64,000 nt of DNA from Planktomarina temperata RCA23 (GTDB lineage Bacteria; Pseudomonadota; Alphaproteobacteria; Rhodobacterales; Rhodobacteraceae), in the NCBI RefSeq assembly GCF_000738435.1, contig NZ_CP003984.1:1550001-1614000 (forward strand). The letters are read 5' to 3'. The notes beneath the pieces were generated by a model. The model made no database searches. It was not told where the DNA came from and worked only from the letters and a program-made list of their open reading frames with translations. Below are positions 1 to 9,286 of this stretch, piece after piece (the stretch's first letter is position 1; every line of letters begins with the position of its first letter). Both the position numbers and the translations under genes were made by a program.

Positions 1-1119
1 CGCGGCAAGTCTCTCATGGACGTGCAACATGACCTTAGAATCAAGGCCACATATATCGCCGGAGTGGAAGATTGCGACCCCTCCGTGTTTGATACGCCGG
101 GATTTATTGCCGGCTATGTGCGTTCCTATGCGAAATATCTTGGTATGGATCCGGACGCCGCCTTTGAAATGTTCTGTAAAGAAAGCGGATTTGAATCTAT
201 CCATGGCATGTCGGAGCGTGCGCTGCCCACGCGGCTGAGCCGCGAGGAGCGCTTGGCCGCGTCCATTACCCGCCGGCCCGCCGGTGTCATCGCCAGCACC
301 ACGCCATTTTTGCCGCCGAACGAAAGTTTTTTTAACCGGGTCGATGTGCGGGCTTTTGTGTCTTCGGTGGTGCTGATGCTTTTGCTCAGCGGGCTGGGCT
401 ATGGGGCCTATTCGGTGGTGCAAAAAATCCAACGTGTGCAAATGGTCCCGGTTGAACAGGCCCCATTGGTGGCCTCTGATCTGGATCCTCTGCGGCCACG
501 CGAGGCGGCCTCTCTTGGGTCTTCCGTTCAAAACGCGCAAAGCGACGATATTTATAGCCGTATCTACCAACCGCAGGCCTTAGACGTCCCCGTTGTGGTG
601 CCGCGGGATGGACCGATCGCCAATATTGATCCAGACCAACGCGGCGCGTTTGCGGCGCAAGAGCCGCCCATGGTCACGGCTTTGGCGGATGAGAGCATTG
701 AAGATATTCTGGCCGATATCGTCAGCCCCGCGCCAGAGCTGGAAGCTGAAGCGGCACTACAGCTGGTCGAGAGTTTTCCCGCGCCGGTGCAGCTTGTCTC
801 GTCTCAAGGTGTTTGGCTAAGGGTCAAAGATGCCGATGGGTCGATCATTTTCGAGCGTATCATGGATGCGCATACGCCCTATGAGGTGCCGCTCAACGAT
901 CCCCCGGCGGTGATCGAGCGGGCGGGCAATGCAAGCGCGTTGTTCTTTTTGGTGAATGGCGCGCTCTATGGTCCGGCCGGGGGCAGCGGGCGTGTGGCTA
1001 AAAATATTGAACTCTCAGCGGAGAAACTGACGCAAAGCTATGAGCGTTACGCGCCGCAGGATCAGTCGCCGCTTTATAGTTTACTGCTTGAGCTTGAAAC
1101 TGACCGCGTCAAACCCTAG
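1..1119 (+). CDS. RodZ-like helix-turn-helix / DUF4115 protein (5' truncated)
   Basis: The reading frame is open from the first base of the window, so the true start lies upstream; the first in-frame Met at nt 16 is inside the helix-turn-helix. The first 60 residues read as a Cro/Xre-type HTH_25 domain (GKSLMDVQHDLRIKATYIA). A single membrane segment follows around residues 118-140 (FVSSVVLMLLLSGLGYGAY), then a linker and a C-terminal DUF4115-like beta domain (about 260-345, with GVWLRVKDADG). This is the layout of RodZ, a bitopic protein that links MreB to the cell-wall elongation machinery. The ispG gene follows 36 nt downstream on the same strand. Family assignment is good; a role in shape is inferred from the family. 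Confidence 0.8.
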   Translation, partial: RGKSLMDVQHDLRIKATYIAGVEDCDPSVFDTPGFIAGYVRSYAKYLGMDPDAAFEMFCKESGFESIHGMSERALPTRLSREERLAASITRRPAGVIASTTPFLPPNESFFNRVDVRAFVSSVVLMLLLSGLGYGAYSVVQKIQRVQMVPVEQAPLVASDLDPLRPREAASLGSSVQNAQSDDIYSRIYQPQALDVPVVVPRDGPIANIDPDQRGAFAAQEPPMVTALADESIEDILADIVSPAPELEAEAALQLVESFPAPVQLVSSQGVWLRVKDADGSIIFERIMDAHTPYEVPLNDPPAVIERAGNASALFFLVNGALYGPAGGSGRVAKNIELSAEKLTQSYERYAPQDQSPLYSLLLELETDRVKP

Positions 1120-1155
1120 TCATAAGGCAACAACCTTAACTCGTGAAAGTGTCGC

Positions 1156-2289
1156 ATGTCTCTCAATCATATTCGCCCGTGGCGTAACATTTACCGCCGC
1201 AAAAGTCGGCAGATCATGGTTGGCTCGGTTCCGGTGGGTGGGGACGCGCCCATTACGGTCCAGACAATGACCAATACGTTGACCACGGATGTAGCTGCAA
1301 CCGTTTCACAGATTCAGGCCTGTGCGGATGCCGGCGCGGATATTGTCCGGGTCTCTGTGCCCGACGAGGCCTCCTCCAAGGCGCTCAAAGAGATTGTGCG
1401 TGAAAGCCCGGTCCCGATCGTGGCAGACATCCATTTTCACTATAAGCGCGGCATAGAGGCCGCGGAGGCTGGCGCGGCCTGCCTGCGGATCAACCCGGGC
1501 AATATTGGCAGCCAAGAGCGCGTGCGCGAGGTGATCAAAGCGGCCCGCGATTATGGCTGTTCGATGCGGATCGGCGTGAATGCCGGCTCGCTTGAGAAAC
1601 ATTTGCTCGACAAATACGGTGAGCCTTGCCCGGATGCGATGGTGGAAAGCGGGCTTGAGCATATTAAAATCCTGCAAGACAATGATTTCCATGACTTTAA
1701 AATAAGCGTCAAGGCCAGTGATGTTTTCATGGCCGCCGCGGCCTATCAAGCCTTGGCGGAGGCCACTGATGCGCCGATTCACCTTGGGATCACGGAAGCT
1801 GGTGGCCTGATGTCCGGCACGATCAAATCCGCCATTGGTTTGGGAAATCTGCTCTGGATGGGCATTGGCGATACGATCCGCGTCAGCCTCTCGGCCGATC
1901 CTGTGGAAGAGGTGAAGGTTGGCTATGACATCCTCAAATCATTGGGCCTGCGTCATCGCGGGGTGAATATCATTTCCTGCCCAAGCTGTGCGCGGCAGGG
2001 CTTTGACGTGATCAAAACCGTTGAGGCTTTGGAGCGCCGGCTTGAGCATATCAAAACGCCCATGTCGCTTTCGATCATCGGCTGCGTGGTCAATGGTCCG
2101 GGTGAGGCCTTAATGACCGATGTGGGCTTCACCGGTGGTGGGAATGGCGCGGGTATGGTCTATTTGGCGGGGCAGCAAAGCCATAAATTGTCAAATGACG
2201 AGATGGTGGAGCATATTGTCAGCCAAGTGGAAACCCGCGCGGCACAGCTCGACCTGGAAGCGGCTGCGGTGGAGAATTCAGCCAACTAA
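1156..2289 (+). CDS. ispG: 4-hydroxy-3-methylbut-2-enyl diphosphate synthase
   Basis: 377 aa. IspG (GcpE) converts methylerythritol cyclodiphosphate to HMBPP, the penultimate step of the non-mevalonate isoprenoid pathway. The protein matches along its whole length: a TIM-barrel N-terminal part ([34 protein letters not shown]) and a C-terminal iron-sulfur domain. The [4Fe-4S] cysteines are visible in [13 protein letters not shown] (about 275 and 278) and [10 protein letters not shown] (about 310), with the conserved Glu just after. It probably shares a transcript with the RodZ-like gene. Its TAA stop overlaps the stop of the convergent M48 protease gene by 4 nt. Confidence 0.96.
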   Translation: MSLNHIRPWRNIYRRKSRQIMVGSVPVGGDAPITVQTMTNTLTTDVAATVSQIQACADAGADIVRVSVPDEASSKALKEIVRESPVPIVADIHFHYKRGIEAAEAGAACLRINPGNIGSQERVREVIKAARDYGCSMRIGVNAGSLEKHLLDKYGEPCPDAMVESGLEHIKILQDNDFHDFKISVKASDVFMAAAAYQALAEATDAPIHLGITEAGGLMSGTIKSAIGLGNLLWMGIGDTIRVSLSADPVEEVKVGYDILKSLGLRHRGVNIISCPSCARQGFDVIKTVEALERRLEHIKTPMSLSIIGCVVNGPGEALMTDVGFTGGGNGAGMVYLAGQQSHKLSNDEMVEHIVSQVETRAAQLDLEAAAVENSAN

Positions 2290-3599
2290 GGCGTTTTCGC
2301 CGCGTCCAAAATATCCTGCGCCCTTTGCCATGCCGCCGAGCCGCGCGGCAGGAGGTCTTCGGCCCGTTTGGCCTGTATGGCGGCATTTTGCATATTGCCT
2401 TGCAATGCATAGCGCTCTGCAATCGCCAGAACAGCCTGTCCTTGCTGGCCACTGCGGGCAAAGGCTGTGCCGATATCGCGTAAAATTCGCGCATCTCGAC
2501 TGTCGCGGTTACGGGCCTTTTGCAAAATTTTCAGAGCTTGTGCGTTTGAACTTTTGGTGTTTTGTGCCAGGAGCGATCGGCCATAGCCCCCCAAGATAAG
2601 CGCATTGTTAGGCGCCAGCTGGGCCGCGCTGGCATAGGCTTTTGTTGCAGCCGAAAATGCGCGGCTTTCCAATAGAATTTGTCCCTGCAACTCCCGGTAA
2701 AATGCATCGTTGGGATGGGCCTCGACCAGCTGGGCCATGTTTTTTTTCGCAGTGCTGCTGCGGCCACTGCGGTGCTCGGCGATAGCTCTGCGCATCAAAT
2801 CAACGTCTGAACTGCCCGTCGCGCGTGGCAAGGTCCATTGGGGCGCCCGCAGAAATCCTGACAACTTGCCTTGAATGCGTGAAAACCAATAGGCTTGTTT
2901 GACATCTGGCCGATGTGAGGGCGCTGTTGCGGCATAGGCGTTAATGGTGCGAATGCGGTCGCGGTTGAGGGGATGGCTGCGTGTATAGGGATCTTGATAG
3001 TCTTCGCTCAGATTCGACTGACCGATGAAGAGCTTGAACACTTCGACCATGGCGGCGGGGTCAACCTTGGCCGCATTCATGAACCGCAAGGCCGACTGAT
3101 CTGCCGCGGATTCCTCAATGCGGGTATGGGCTAGTAAGACACGATTTACCGATCCAGTTGCACCAAGGGCCAGTCCGAGACCCGCATCTGTATGCCCAGC
3201 TGCAACCGCGGCGGCGGCAACCAATACGCCAAAGGAGGTGGCGAGTTTGGCCCGCTTGGCATTGGCAAGGCGCCGCGAAATATGCCCATTGCTGATATGC
3301 GCCGCCTCATGTGCGATCACCGATTGCAGCTGCGCGGCACTCTTCAGTTGAAGCACAAGTCCGGCATGTAAAAAGATATGCGTGTGATCAATGACAAAGG
3401 CATTCAAGCCCATGTCATTGATGATCCAAACCTTCACATTGTCACTATTGAGATTTGCAGCGCGCAGGATCGGCTCGGCCAGCTGCTGCAACCCATATTC
3501 GATATCTGGATCGCGCAGCAGGCTGACACTATGGGCGGCAGAGGCGTTGAGGGCGCAAAAAATGGAGAGAGAAATTGCTTTCAAATATGTCTTGAACAT
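2286..3599 (-). CDS. M48 family metalloprotease with TPR repeats (BepA-like)
   Basis: 437 aa from the ATG at 3599; a longer in-frame opening to 3818 has no secretory start and would run over the neighbouring gene. The N-terminus ([22 protein letters not shown]) is a classical signal peptide. The zinc site is HEAAH near residue 95 ([13 protein letters not shown]), with the third ligand in [13 protein letters not shown] near 163. The C-terminal half has tetratricopeptide-like helices (about 300-430). This is the architecture of periplasmic BepA/YfgC proteases, which monitor outer-membrane protein assembly. It is divergent from the aminotransferase gene (48 nt between starts) and convergent with ispG. 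Confidence 0.88.
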   Translation of the reverse strand: MFKTYLKAISLSIFCALNASAAHSVSLLRDPDIEYGLQQLAEPILRAANLNSDNVKVWIINDMGLNAFVIDHTHIFLHAGLVLQLKSAAQLQSVIAHEAAHISNGHISRRLANAKRAKLATSFGVLVAAAAVAAGHTDAGLGLALGATGSVNRVLLAHTRIEESAADQSALRFMNAAKVDPAAMVEVFKLFIGQSNLSEDYQDPYTRSHPLNRDRIRTINAYAATAPSHRPDVKQAYWFSRIQGKLSGFLRAPQWTLPRATGSSDVDLMRRAIAEHRSGRSSTAKKNMAQLVEAHPNDAFYRELQGQILLESRAFSAATKAYASAAQLAPNNALILGGYGRSLLAQNTKSSNAQALKILQKARNRDSRDARILRDIGTAFARSGQQGQAVLAIAERYALQGNMQNAAIQAKRAEDLLPRGSAAWQRAQDILDAAKTP

Positions 3600-3647
3600 G
3601 TATCGGTCCTTGGGCCATGTAATAGAGCGTTTGCGAAAGGAAAAGGC

Positions 3648-4796
3648 ATGCCATTGTCGAAACGAAGTCAAGTTGATCCTTTCATTGTTATGGACGTAAT
3701 GGAAGCGGCGCGTGCCGCTGAGGCGGAAGGTCGCCGAATTGTGCATATGGAAGTGGGGCAACCGAGCACAGCTGCGCCTCTTAAGGCCCGGCAAGCTGTG
3801 GCCGCAGCGCTGCCGCATGATGCGATGGGCTATACGGTGGCCCTTGGGTTGCCGGAGTTGCGCGCGGGAATCGCAGCGCTTTATAAACGTTGGTATGATG
3901 TGGATTTGGACCCGGCGCGGGTTGTTGTCACCTCTGGCTCATCGGCAGGGTTTCTCCTCGCTTTCACAGGATTGTTCGATCCCGGCGCGCGCGTCGCGGT
4001 GGCCGCGCCCGGCTATCCGTCTTACCGGCAAATTTTAAAGGCCCTGGCTCTCACCCCAGTGGATATTCCCACCCATGCCAGCCAAGGCCATCAATTGCGG
4101 GTCGCTGATTTGCAACATCAGCAACTCGATGGGTTGCTGGTGGCCTCGCCCGGCAATCCCACAGGCACGATGATTGATAAGCCAAGTTTGGCCGCTCTGG
4201 CCGATTTTGCGCAATCTCGAGACATAGGCTTCATATCCGATGAAATTTACCACGGAATTGAATATGACAAAAAAGCCGTCACGGCGCTTGAGGTCACAGA
4301 TCGGGCCTATGTGATCAATTCTTTTTCGAAGTATTTCTCGATGACTGGTTGGCGGATTGGCTGGCTGGTGGTGCCGGAAAATCATCTGCGCAGTGTCGAG
4401 CGTTTGGCGCAAAATATGTTTATTTGCCCGCCGCATGTCAGTCAGCTAGCGGCTCTGGCGGCCCTGCAAAGCCACGATGAAATGCAAGAAAACCTGGCCG
4501 TCTATCGCGAGAACCGCCGCCTGATGCTGCAAGGCCTGCCTGAGGCGGGTTTGACGCAGATCGCGCCGCCAGATGGGGCTTTTTATATTTATGCAGATAT
4601 CTCTGAGTTTGGCGTCGACAGTCGGACCTTTGCTGCGGAAGTCTTACAAGAGGCGGGGGTGGCTCTTACGCCTGGACTGGATTTCGACCCGATCCGGGGG
4701 GGGCACACAATTCGGCTGTCCTATGCACAAGCGACTGGAGAAATTATTGAGGGCCTGCGGCGTTTGAAGCAGTTTATGCACAATCGATATGTGTGA
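3648..4796 (+). CDS. PLP-dependent class I/II aminotransferase
   Basis: 382 aa from the ATG at 3648, which is preceded by GAAAGGAAAAGGC; the open frame extends further upstream but would overlap the divergent protease gene. Fold-type I aminotransferase motifs are present: EVGQPSTAAP at the N-terminus, ASPGNPTGTM (pyridine-ring region), ISDEIYHGIEY, and the Schiff-base lysine in SFSKYFSMTGWRIGW, followed by the C-terminal Arg in HTIRLSYA. It belongs with aspartate/alanine-type aminotransferases; the amino donor cannot be told from sequence. No obvious operon partner. Confidence 0.9.
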   Translation: MPLSKRSQVDPFIVMDVMEAARAAEAEGRRIVHMEVGQPSTAAPLKARQAVAAALPHDAMGYTVALGLPELRAGIAALYKRWYDVDLDPARVVVTSGSSAGFLLAFTGLFDPGARVAVAAPGYPSYRQILKALALTPVDIPTHASQGHQLRVADLQHQQLDGLLVASPGNPTGTMIDKPSLAALADFAQSRDIGFISDEIYHGIEYDKKAVTALEVTDRAYVINSFSKYFSMTGWRIGWLVVPENHLRSVERLAQNMFICPPHVSQLAALAALQSHDEMQENLAVYRENRRLMLQGLPEAGLTQIAPPDGAFYIYADISEFGVDSRTFAAEVLQEAGVALTPGLDFDPIRGGHTIRLSYAQATGEIIEGLRRLKQFMHNRYV

Positions 4797-4931
4797 AATT
4801 TCAGCAAGATTTGGCCTGCAAGACGGGCTTTGAACAATTTGAGCCGCTCTGCGCTTATATTTGGCGCATTCGTGTTTTGACCTGAGCCGGCGCACCGCAT
4901 ATAGAGACGAAAAGACGGAGCCAAACCCCCT

Positions 4932-7526
4932 ATGCCCAGCCTGAGCGCCCTCGGAAAATTAGTCACCAGATCCTGCGCGCGCCTCGCGATGCTGTGCTTG
5001 CGCATTTTGGGGGCAATTTTTTCATCGCTGACTTTGGCTGCGGTGTTTGGCGCGGTGGTCTTAGGTGCGATTTTCCTGATCTATGGGCAAGGGTTGCCCA
5101 GTCATGATGAATTGGCCAGCTATCAGCCGAAAACAATCAGCCGGATTTACTCGGGTGAGGGGCATATCATCGATGAATTTGCGACCGAACGGCGCCTCTT
5201 TGCATCGGCCGATGAGATACCGGATTTGGTGAAGGCGGCGTTTATTTCCGCTGAGGATAAGAATTTCTATAGCCACGCGGGCTATGATCCAGCCGGGATG
5301 GCCGCAGCTCTGCGCGACGCGATTGTCTCGCGCGGGGCCAATTTGCGCGGTGCCTCGACCATCACGCAACAGGTGATGAAAAACTTCCTGCTCGATGGGT
5401 CACGCTCGGCAGAACGTAAAATTAAAGAGCTGATATTGGCCACGCGAATTGAAGGCACTTTGGATAAAGAAGGTATCCTAGAGCTTTATCTTAATGAGAT
5501 TTTTTTGGGGCAAAATTCCTTTGGGGTCGCGGCGGCGGCACAGACCTATTTCAACAAATCTCTCGACGATCTTTTACCCGAGGAGGTCGCCTATTTGGCC
5601 ACCTTGCCCAAGGCGCCATCAAAGTACCATCCTGTGCGCCAGCGTGAGCGGGCCATAGCGCGGCGCAATTTTGTATTGCGTGAGATGAATGAAAATGGGT
5701 TCTTGTCAGATATTGAGTATGAGATGGCCCGTAAGAAACCTCTCAAGACCGTTCAAAGTGGCGATTTTGCCAGCTTTCGCAGCAATCTGCCCAGGCGGGA
5801 TTACCCCACAGATGAGATACGCCGGCAATTGACCCGCGACTTTGGCACGGCTGAATTTTTCACTGGCGGCTATTCCGTTCGGGCGACGATTGATCCGACA
5901 TTGCAACAGGTGGCGGCGCAAAGCCTGCGGCTCGGGCTTGAAGATTATGACCGGGCGCAAGGCGTGTATCATGGCACAGGTCAGGTGATTGCCGCTGAGC
6001 AGCTGGGCGATTGGCGCGCCGCGTTGAGCAAGCTCGACGTGCCGCGCGATATTGTGATCAATCAGCTTTGGCGTCCAGCGGTTGTGTTGGAGCTGATGAA
6101 AAGCGATGCGCGCTTGGGTATTGAAGGGATAGAGGGCGACGCTCATATCCTACCGGCCAGCGATGTGACATGGGCGAAAAAGCAAAATAGCGATGGCAGC
6201 ATCAGCAAATCAGCAGCCAAGCGGGTCAAAGACTTGCTCTCCGTCGGTGACGTGATTTTGGTGTCGCCGGTTGTTAACCCAGAAGATGGGGTCTTTGTGA
6301 ATTGGTCACTGCGCCAGGTGCCAAAGATCCAAGGCGGGTTTGTCGCCATGGATGTGCATACGGGCCGGGTCCTGGCGATGCAGGGCGGATTTGCCTATCA
6401 ACACTCCGTGTTCAACCGCGCCACGCAGGCCAAACGTCAGCCCGGCTCTTCTTTCAAGCCTTTTGTCTATGCTGCCGCCCTCGACAGCGGCTATAGCCCA
6501 GCGACCATTGTGATTGACGCGCCGATTGAGGTCGACACGCCACAAGGCTTGTGGCGCCCCAAGAATTACTCAGATAAATTCTATGGCCCGACGCCGGTGC
6601 GCACGGGTATCGAGCAATCAAGAAATCTCATGACCGTGCGATTGGCTCAGGAATTGGGCATGCCGACGATTGCGCTATATGCGGAGAAATTCGGGGTTTA
6701 CGATAACATGAAGCCCTACCTTTCGGCCTCACTGGGGTCTGAAGAGACGACGCTTTACAAAATGGTGTCGGCCTATGCCATGTTCGCCAATGGTGGCGAG
6801 CGGGTGCAGCCCACCTTGGTTGATCGGGTGCAAGATCGGAACGGCAAAACCGTGTTTTTGCATGATCAACGCAGCTGTGACGATTGCCGAACCCCCGATC
6901 TGATGGCCGGCCGCTTGCCCAAGATCACGTCAAACCGCGAGCGGGTGATGGATCCGGTCACCGCCTATCAATTAACCGCGATGATGGAAGGGGTCGTTGA
7001 GCGTGGCACAGCCAGCCGGTCGGTCAATCTTCCCGTGCCCGTGGCAGGAAAGACCGGAACCACCAATGAGGCCAAGGATGTCTGGTTCGTGGGCTTCACC
7101 AGCAATATCTCGGCGGGCTGTTATATGGGTATGGACCAGCCACAGCCTTTGGGCCGCGGCGCTGGCGGTGGCGGCATGTGTGGACCTGTGTTCAATCGCT
7201 TTATGGAGGTGGCGATTGAGCGCTATGGTGCCGGCGAATTCACCGTGCCGGACAATGGTACCTTTATCAACATCAACCGCTTTACGGGCGCGCGTTTGCA
7301 GGAGGACGCCGAGGGAGATCATGTGGTCGCTGAATTTTTCCGCGATGGAAGCGAGCCGATTTTTGGTGTGGCTTTTGACGGGGGCTTTCAGGTCAGCAGC
7401 AATATGCCCATGTTTGCGGAAGGGGAGACCGAAGAGATGCAACAGGTCATCACCTCCACCGGCAAGACAATCACTGTGGCGCCCCAGGCCTCCTTTGGCT
7501 CTTTGTCGTCCGGTGGGCTTTACTGA
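4932..7526 (+). CDS. mrcA: Penicillin-binding protein 1A, bifunctional transglycosylase/transpeptidase
   Basis: 864 aa. A class A PBP that polymerises and cross-links peptidoglycan in the periplasm. A short cytoplasmic tail and one membrane anchor (about 20-55) are followed by the GT51 glycosyltransferase domain with EDKNFYSHAGYD (about 106) and GASTITQQVMKNF (about 139). An inserted OB-like region follows (about 310-450). The transpeptidase domain has SSFKPF (SxxK, about 505), SRN (about 561) and AGKTGTTNEAKD (KTG, about 706). Length and the long insert fit PBP1A rather than PBP1B or PBP1C. A gap of 135 nt separates it from the aminotransferase, and prfB follows 84 nt later. Confidence 0.95.
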   Translation: MPSLSALGKLVTRSCARLAMLCLRILGAIFSSLTLAAVFGAVVLGAIFLIYGQGLPSHDELASYQPKTISRIYSGEGHIIDEFATERRLFASADEIPDLVKAAFISAEDKNFYSHAGYDPAGMAAALRDAIVSRGANLRGASTITQQVMKNFLLDGSRSAERKIKELILATRIEGTLDKEGILELYLNEIFLGQNSFGVAAAAQTYFNKSLDDLLPEEVAYLATLPKAPSKYHPVRQRERAIARRNFVLREMNENGFLSDIEYEMARKKPLKTVQSGDFASFRSNLPRRDYPTDEIRRQLTRDFGTAEFFTGGYSVRATIDPTLQQVAAQSLRLGLEDYDRAQGVYHGTGQVIAAEQLGDWRAALSKLDVPRDIVINQLWRPAVVLELMKSDARLGIEGIEGDAHILPASDVTWAKKQNSDGSISKSAAKRVKDLLSVGDVILVSPVVNPEDGVFVNWSLRQVPKIQGGFVAMDVHTGRVLAMQGGFAYQHSVFNRATQAKRQPGSSFKPFVYAAALDSGYSPATIVIDAPIEVDTPQGLWRPKNYSDKFYGPTPVRTGIEQSRNLMTVRLAQELGMPTIALYAEKFGVYDNMKPYLSASLGSEETTLYKMVSAYAMFANGGERVQPTLVDRVQDRNGKTVFLHDQRSCDDCRTPDLMAGRLPKITSNRERVMDPVTAYQLTAMMEGVVERGTASRSVNLPVPVAGKTGTTNEAKDVWFVGFTSNISAGCYMGMDQPQPLGRGAGGGGMCGPVFNRFMEVAIERYGAGEFTVPDNGTFININRFTGARLQEDAEGDHVVAEFFRDGSEPIFGVAFDGGFQVSSNMPMFAEGETEEMQQVITSTGKTITVAPQASFGSLSSGGLY

Positions 7527-7610
7527 CGAAAATCGGTTGTGGCGCTTGGCAATCGCTCCTGGCTTGGGTAGACCGATCCCAACTGAACTTCATAATCTGG
7601 TAGGTTTGAT

Positions 7611-8735
7611 ATGCGCGCGGAAATGGTCAATGTTGTGGCAGCCATCGAAAAGTCTTTGGGACTTTTGGCCAAGCGTCTGGACTACGACACCGCGCCCTAT
7701 CGGTTGGAAGAATTTAACGCCATGATTGAAGACCCCAGTCTTTGGGACGATCAAGAGCGGGCGCAAAAGTTGATGCGGGATCGCCAGATCTTAGTCGATG
7801 CCATCGCGACCTATGAGGGAATCCGACAAGATCTGTCAGACAATCTGGAAATGATCGAGCTGGGCGCTGCGGAGGATGACGGAGAGGTCGTCAAAGATGC
7901 TGAAGAGGCTCTCAAAGCACTGCGCACCACGGCCGCGGAAAAGGAGCTCGACGCGCTGCTGGACGGGGAGGCGGACAGCAATGATACCTTCCTTGAGATC
8001 AATTCTGGCGCTGGTGGGACGGAGAGTTGCGACTGGGCCTTGATGCTATCGCGCATGTACGTGCGTTGGGCGGAGAAAAAAGGGTACACGGTCGAGCTGC
8101 AATCGGAAACGGCGGGCGAGGAGGCGGGCATTAAGTCTGCGGCCTATAAGATATCGGGGCATAACGCCTATGGCTGGTTGAAGTCAGAGTCGGGCGTGCA
8201 TCGCTTGGTCAGGATCAGCCCATTTGACGCCGCCGCCAAACGGCACACGTCTTTTTGCTCGGTGTGGGTCTACCCTGTTGTGGATGACAATATCGAGATT
8301 GAGGTCAACCCATCCGATATTCGCATCGATACCTATCGCAGTTCCGGGGCCGGTGGCCAGCATGTGAACACGACAGATTCTGCCGTGCGTATTACGCACC
8401 ATCCCACTGGGATCGTCGTGACCAGTTCGGAAAAATCACAGCATCAGAACCGCGATATTGCGATGAAGGCTTTGAAGTCTCGCCTGTACCAAATGGAGCT
8501 GGATCGGCGCAATGCTGCGATCAATGAGGCGCATGACAACAAAGGCGACGCCGGTTGGGGCAATCAGATCCGAAGCTATGTGCTGCAACCCTATCAGATG
8601 GTCAAAGACTTGCGCACCTCCTATGAAACCTCAGACACCAAAGGGGTGTTGGATGGGGATCTCGATGGCTTGATGGCCGCGACTTTGGCGATGAATGCCT
8701 CTGGAAAATCGCGGGCGGATGCTCAGGGCGAGTAG
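7611..8735 (+). CDS. prfB: Peptide chain release factor 2
   Basis: 374 aa. Recognises UGA and UAA stop codons and triggers peptide release. The RF2 stop-codon tripeptide SPF (ISPFDAAAKRHTSF, about 203) and the catalytic GGQ loop (SSGAGGQHVNTTDSAVRI, about 248) are present. The frame is open from ATG to stop, so the programmed +1 frameshift that controls prfB in many bacteria is absent. A strong hairpin terminator lies 15 nt after the stop codon. Confidence 0.96.
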   Translation: MRAEMVNVVAAIEKSLGLLAKRLDYDTAPYRLEEFNAMIEDPSLWDDQERAQKLMRDRQILVDAIATYEGIRQDLSDNLEMIELGAAEDDGEVVKDAEEALKALRTTAAEKELDALLDGEADSNDTFLEINSGAGGTESCDWALMLSRMYVRWAEKKGYTVELQSETAGEEAGIKSAAYKISGHNAYGWLKSESGVHRLVRISPFDAAAKRHTSFCSVWVYPVVDDNIEIEVNPSDIRIDTYRSSGAGGQHVNTTDSAVRITHHPTGIVVTSSEKSQHQNRDIAMKALKSRLYQMELDRRNAAINEAHDNKGDAGWGNQIRSYVLQPYQMVKDLRTSYETSDTKGVLDGDLDGLMAATLAMNASGKSRADAQGE

Positions 8736-8749
8736 AATGCCGCTGACAA

Positions 8750-8777
8750 AAAAGGCGCGGCCAAAGCCACGCCTTTT
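8750..8777 (+). terminator. Rho-independent terminator after prfB (possibly bidirectional)
   Basis: Two arms AAAAGGCGCGGC (8750-8761) and GCCACGCCTTTT (8766-8777) form a 12-bp stem with one mismatch and a CAAA loop. The A/T ends give a U-tract in either direction. It sits between the convergent prfB and bactofilin genes and could stop transcripts from both. Confidence 0.75.
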
Positions 8778-8797
8778 GAACCCGAAAAGGTATTGAT

Positions 8798-9286
8798 TTA
8801 TTCTTTTGCAGCGGGGGCTGCGGCTGGTTTCTTGGCCGCACCTGGATTGAGAGGATCGTCTTGGCGCTGGACGGAGCCCTCAAAATGGGCGCCGCTTTCG
8901 ATGGCGATGGTTTTGTGGATGATGTCGCCCTCAACCTGTGCCGTCGAGGTCAGCCGCACCTTTAGGCCACGCACCCGGCCAATCACATGGCCATTTACCA
9001 CAACATCATCAGCAATGATTTCGCCTTTAACGGTCGCACCTTCCCCGATGGTTAAGAGATGGGCGCGGATGTCGCCGTCCACGCGGCCTTCAACTTGAAT
9101 GTCACCGGTGGTTTTCAGATTGCCAGTGACGTGAAGATCAGACGACAGGACCGATGCGGGCGGTTTTGCCTTCGGTGCTGCAGGTTTGAATTCTGCTGCT
9201 GGTTTGTTGATCGGCGCGGCGGGTTTTTCGGCTGCGGCGGCGTCGGGTTTCGCGGATGGGTCGTTGATTTTGCTTTTAGAAAACAT
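8798..9286 (-). CDS. Bactofilin (polymer-forming cytoskeletal protein)
   Basis: 162 aa. A low-complexity Ala/Pro/Lys N-terminal arm (to about 42) precedes a right-handed beta-helix bactofilin domain with the repeating pattern of GNLKTTGDIQVEGRVDGDI, ADDVVVNGHVIGRVRG and TAQVEGDIIHKTIAIESG, then a basic Ala/Pro tail. Bactofilins polymerise without nucleotide and scaffold cell-wall enzymes at membranes. Its start overlaps the end of the M23 endopeptidase gene by 11 nt, so the two are translated together and very likely work together. Confidence 0.92.
   Translation of the reverse strand: MFSKSKINDPSAKPDAAAAEKPAAPINKPAAEFKPAAPKAKPPASVLSSDLHVTGNLKTTGDIQVEGRVDGDIRAHLLTIGEGATVKGEIIADDVVVNGHVIGRVRGLKVRLTSTAQVEGDIIHKTIAIESGAHFEGSVQRQDDPLNPGAAKKPAAAPAAKE

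Noticed and set aside
7611-8735. Programmed +1 frameshift in prfB
   Set aside because: The frame is continuous from ATG to stop; no internal UGA near codon 25.
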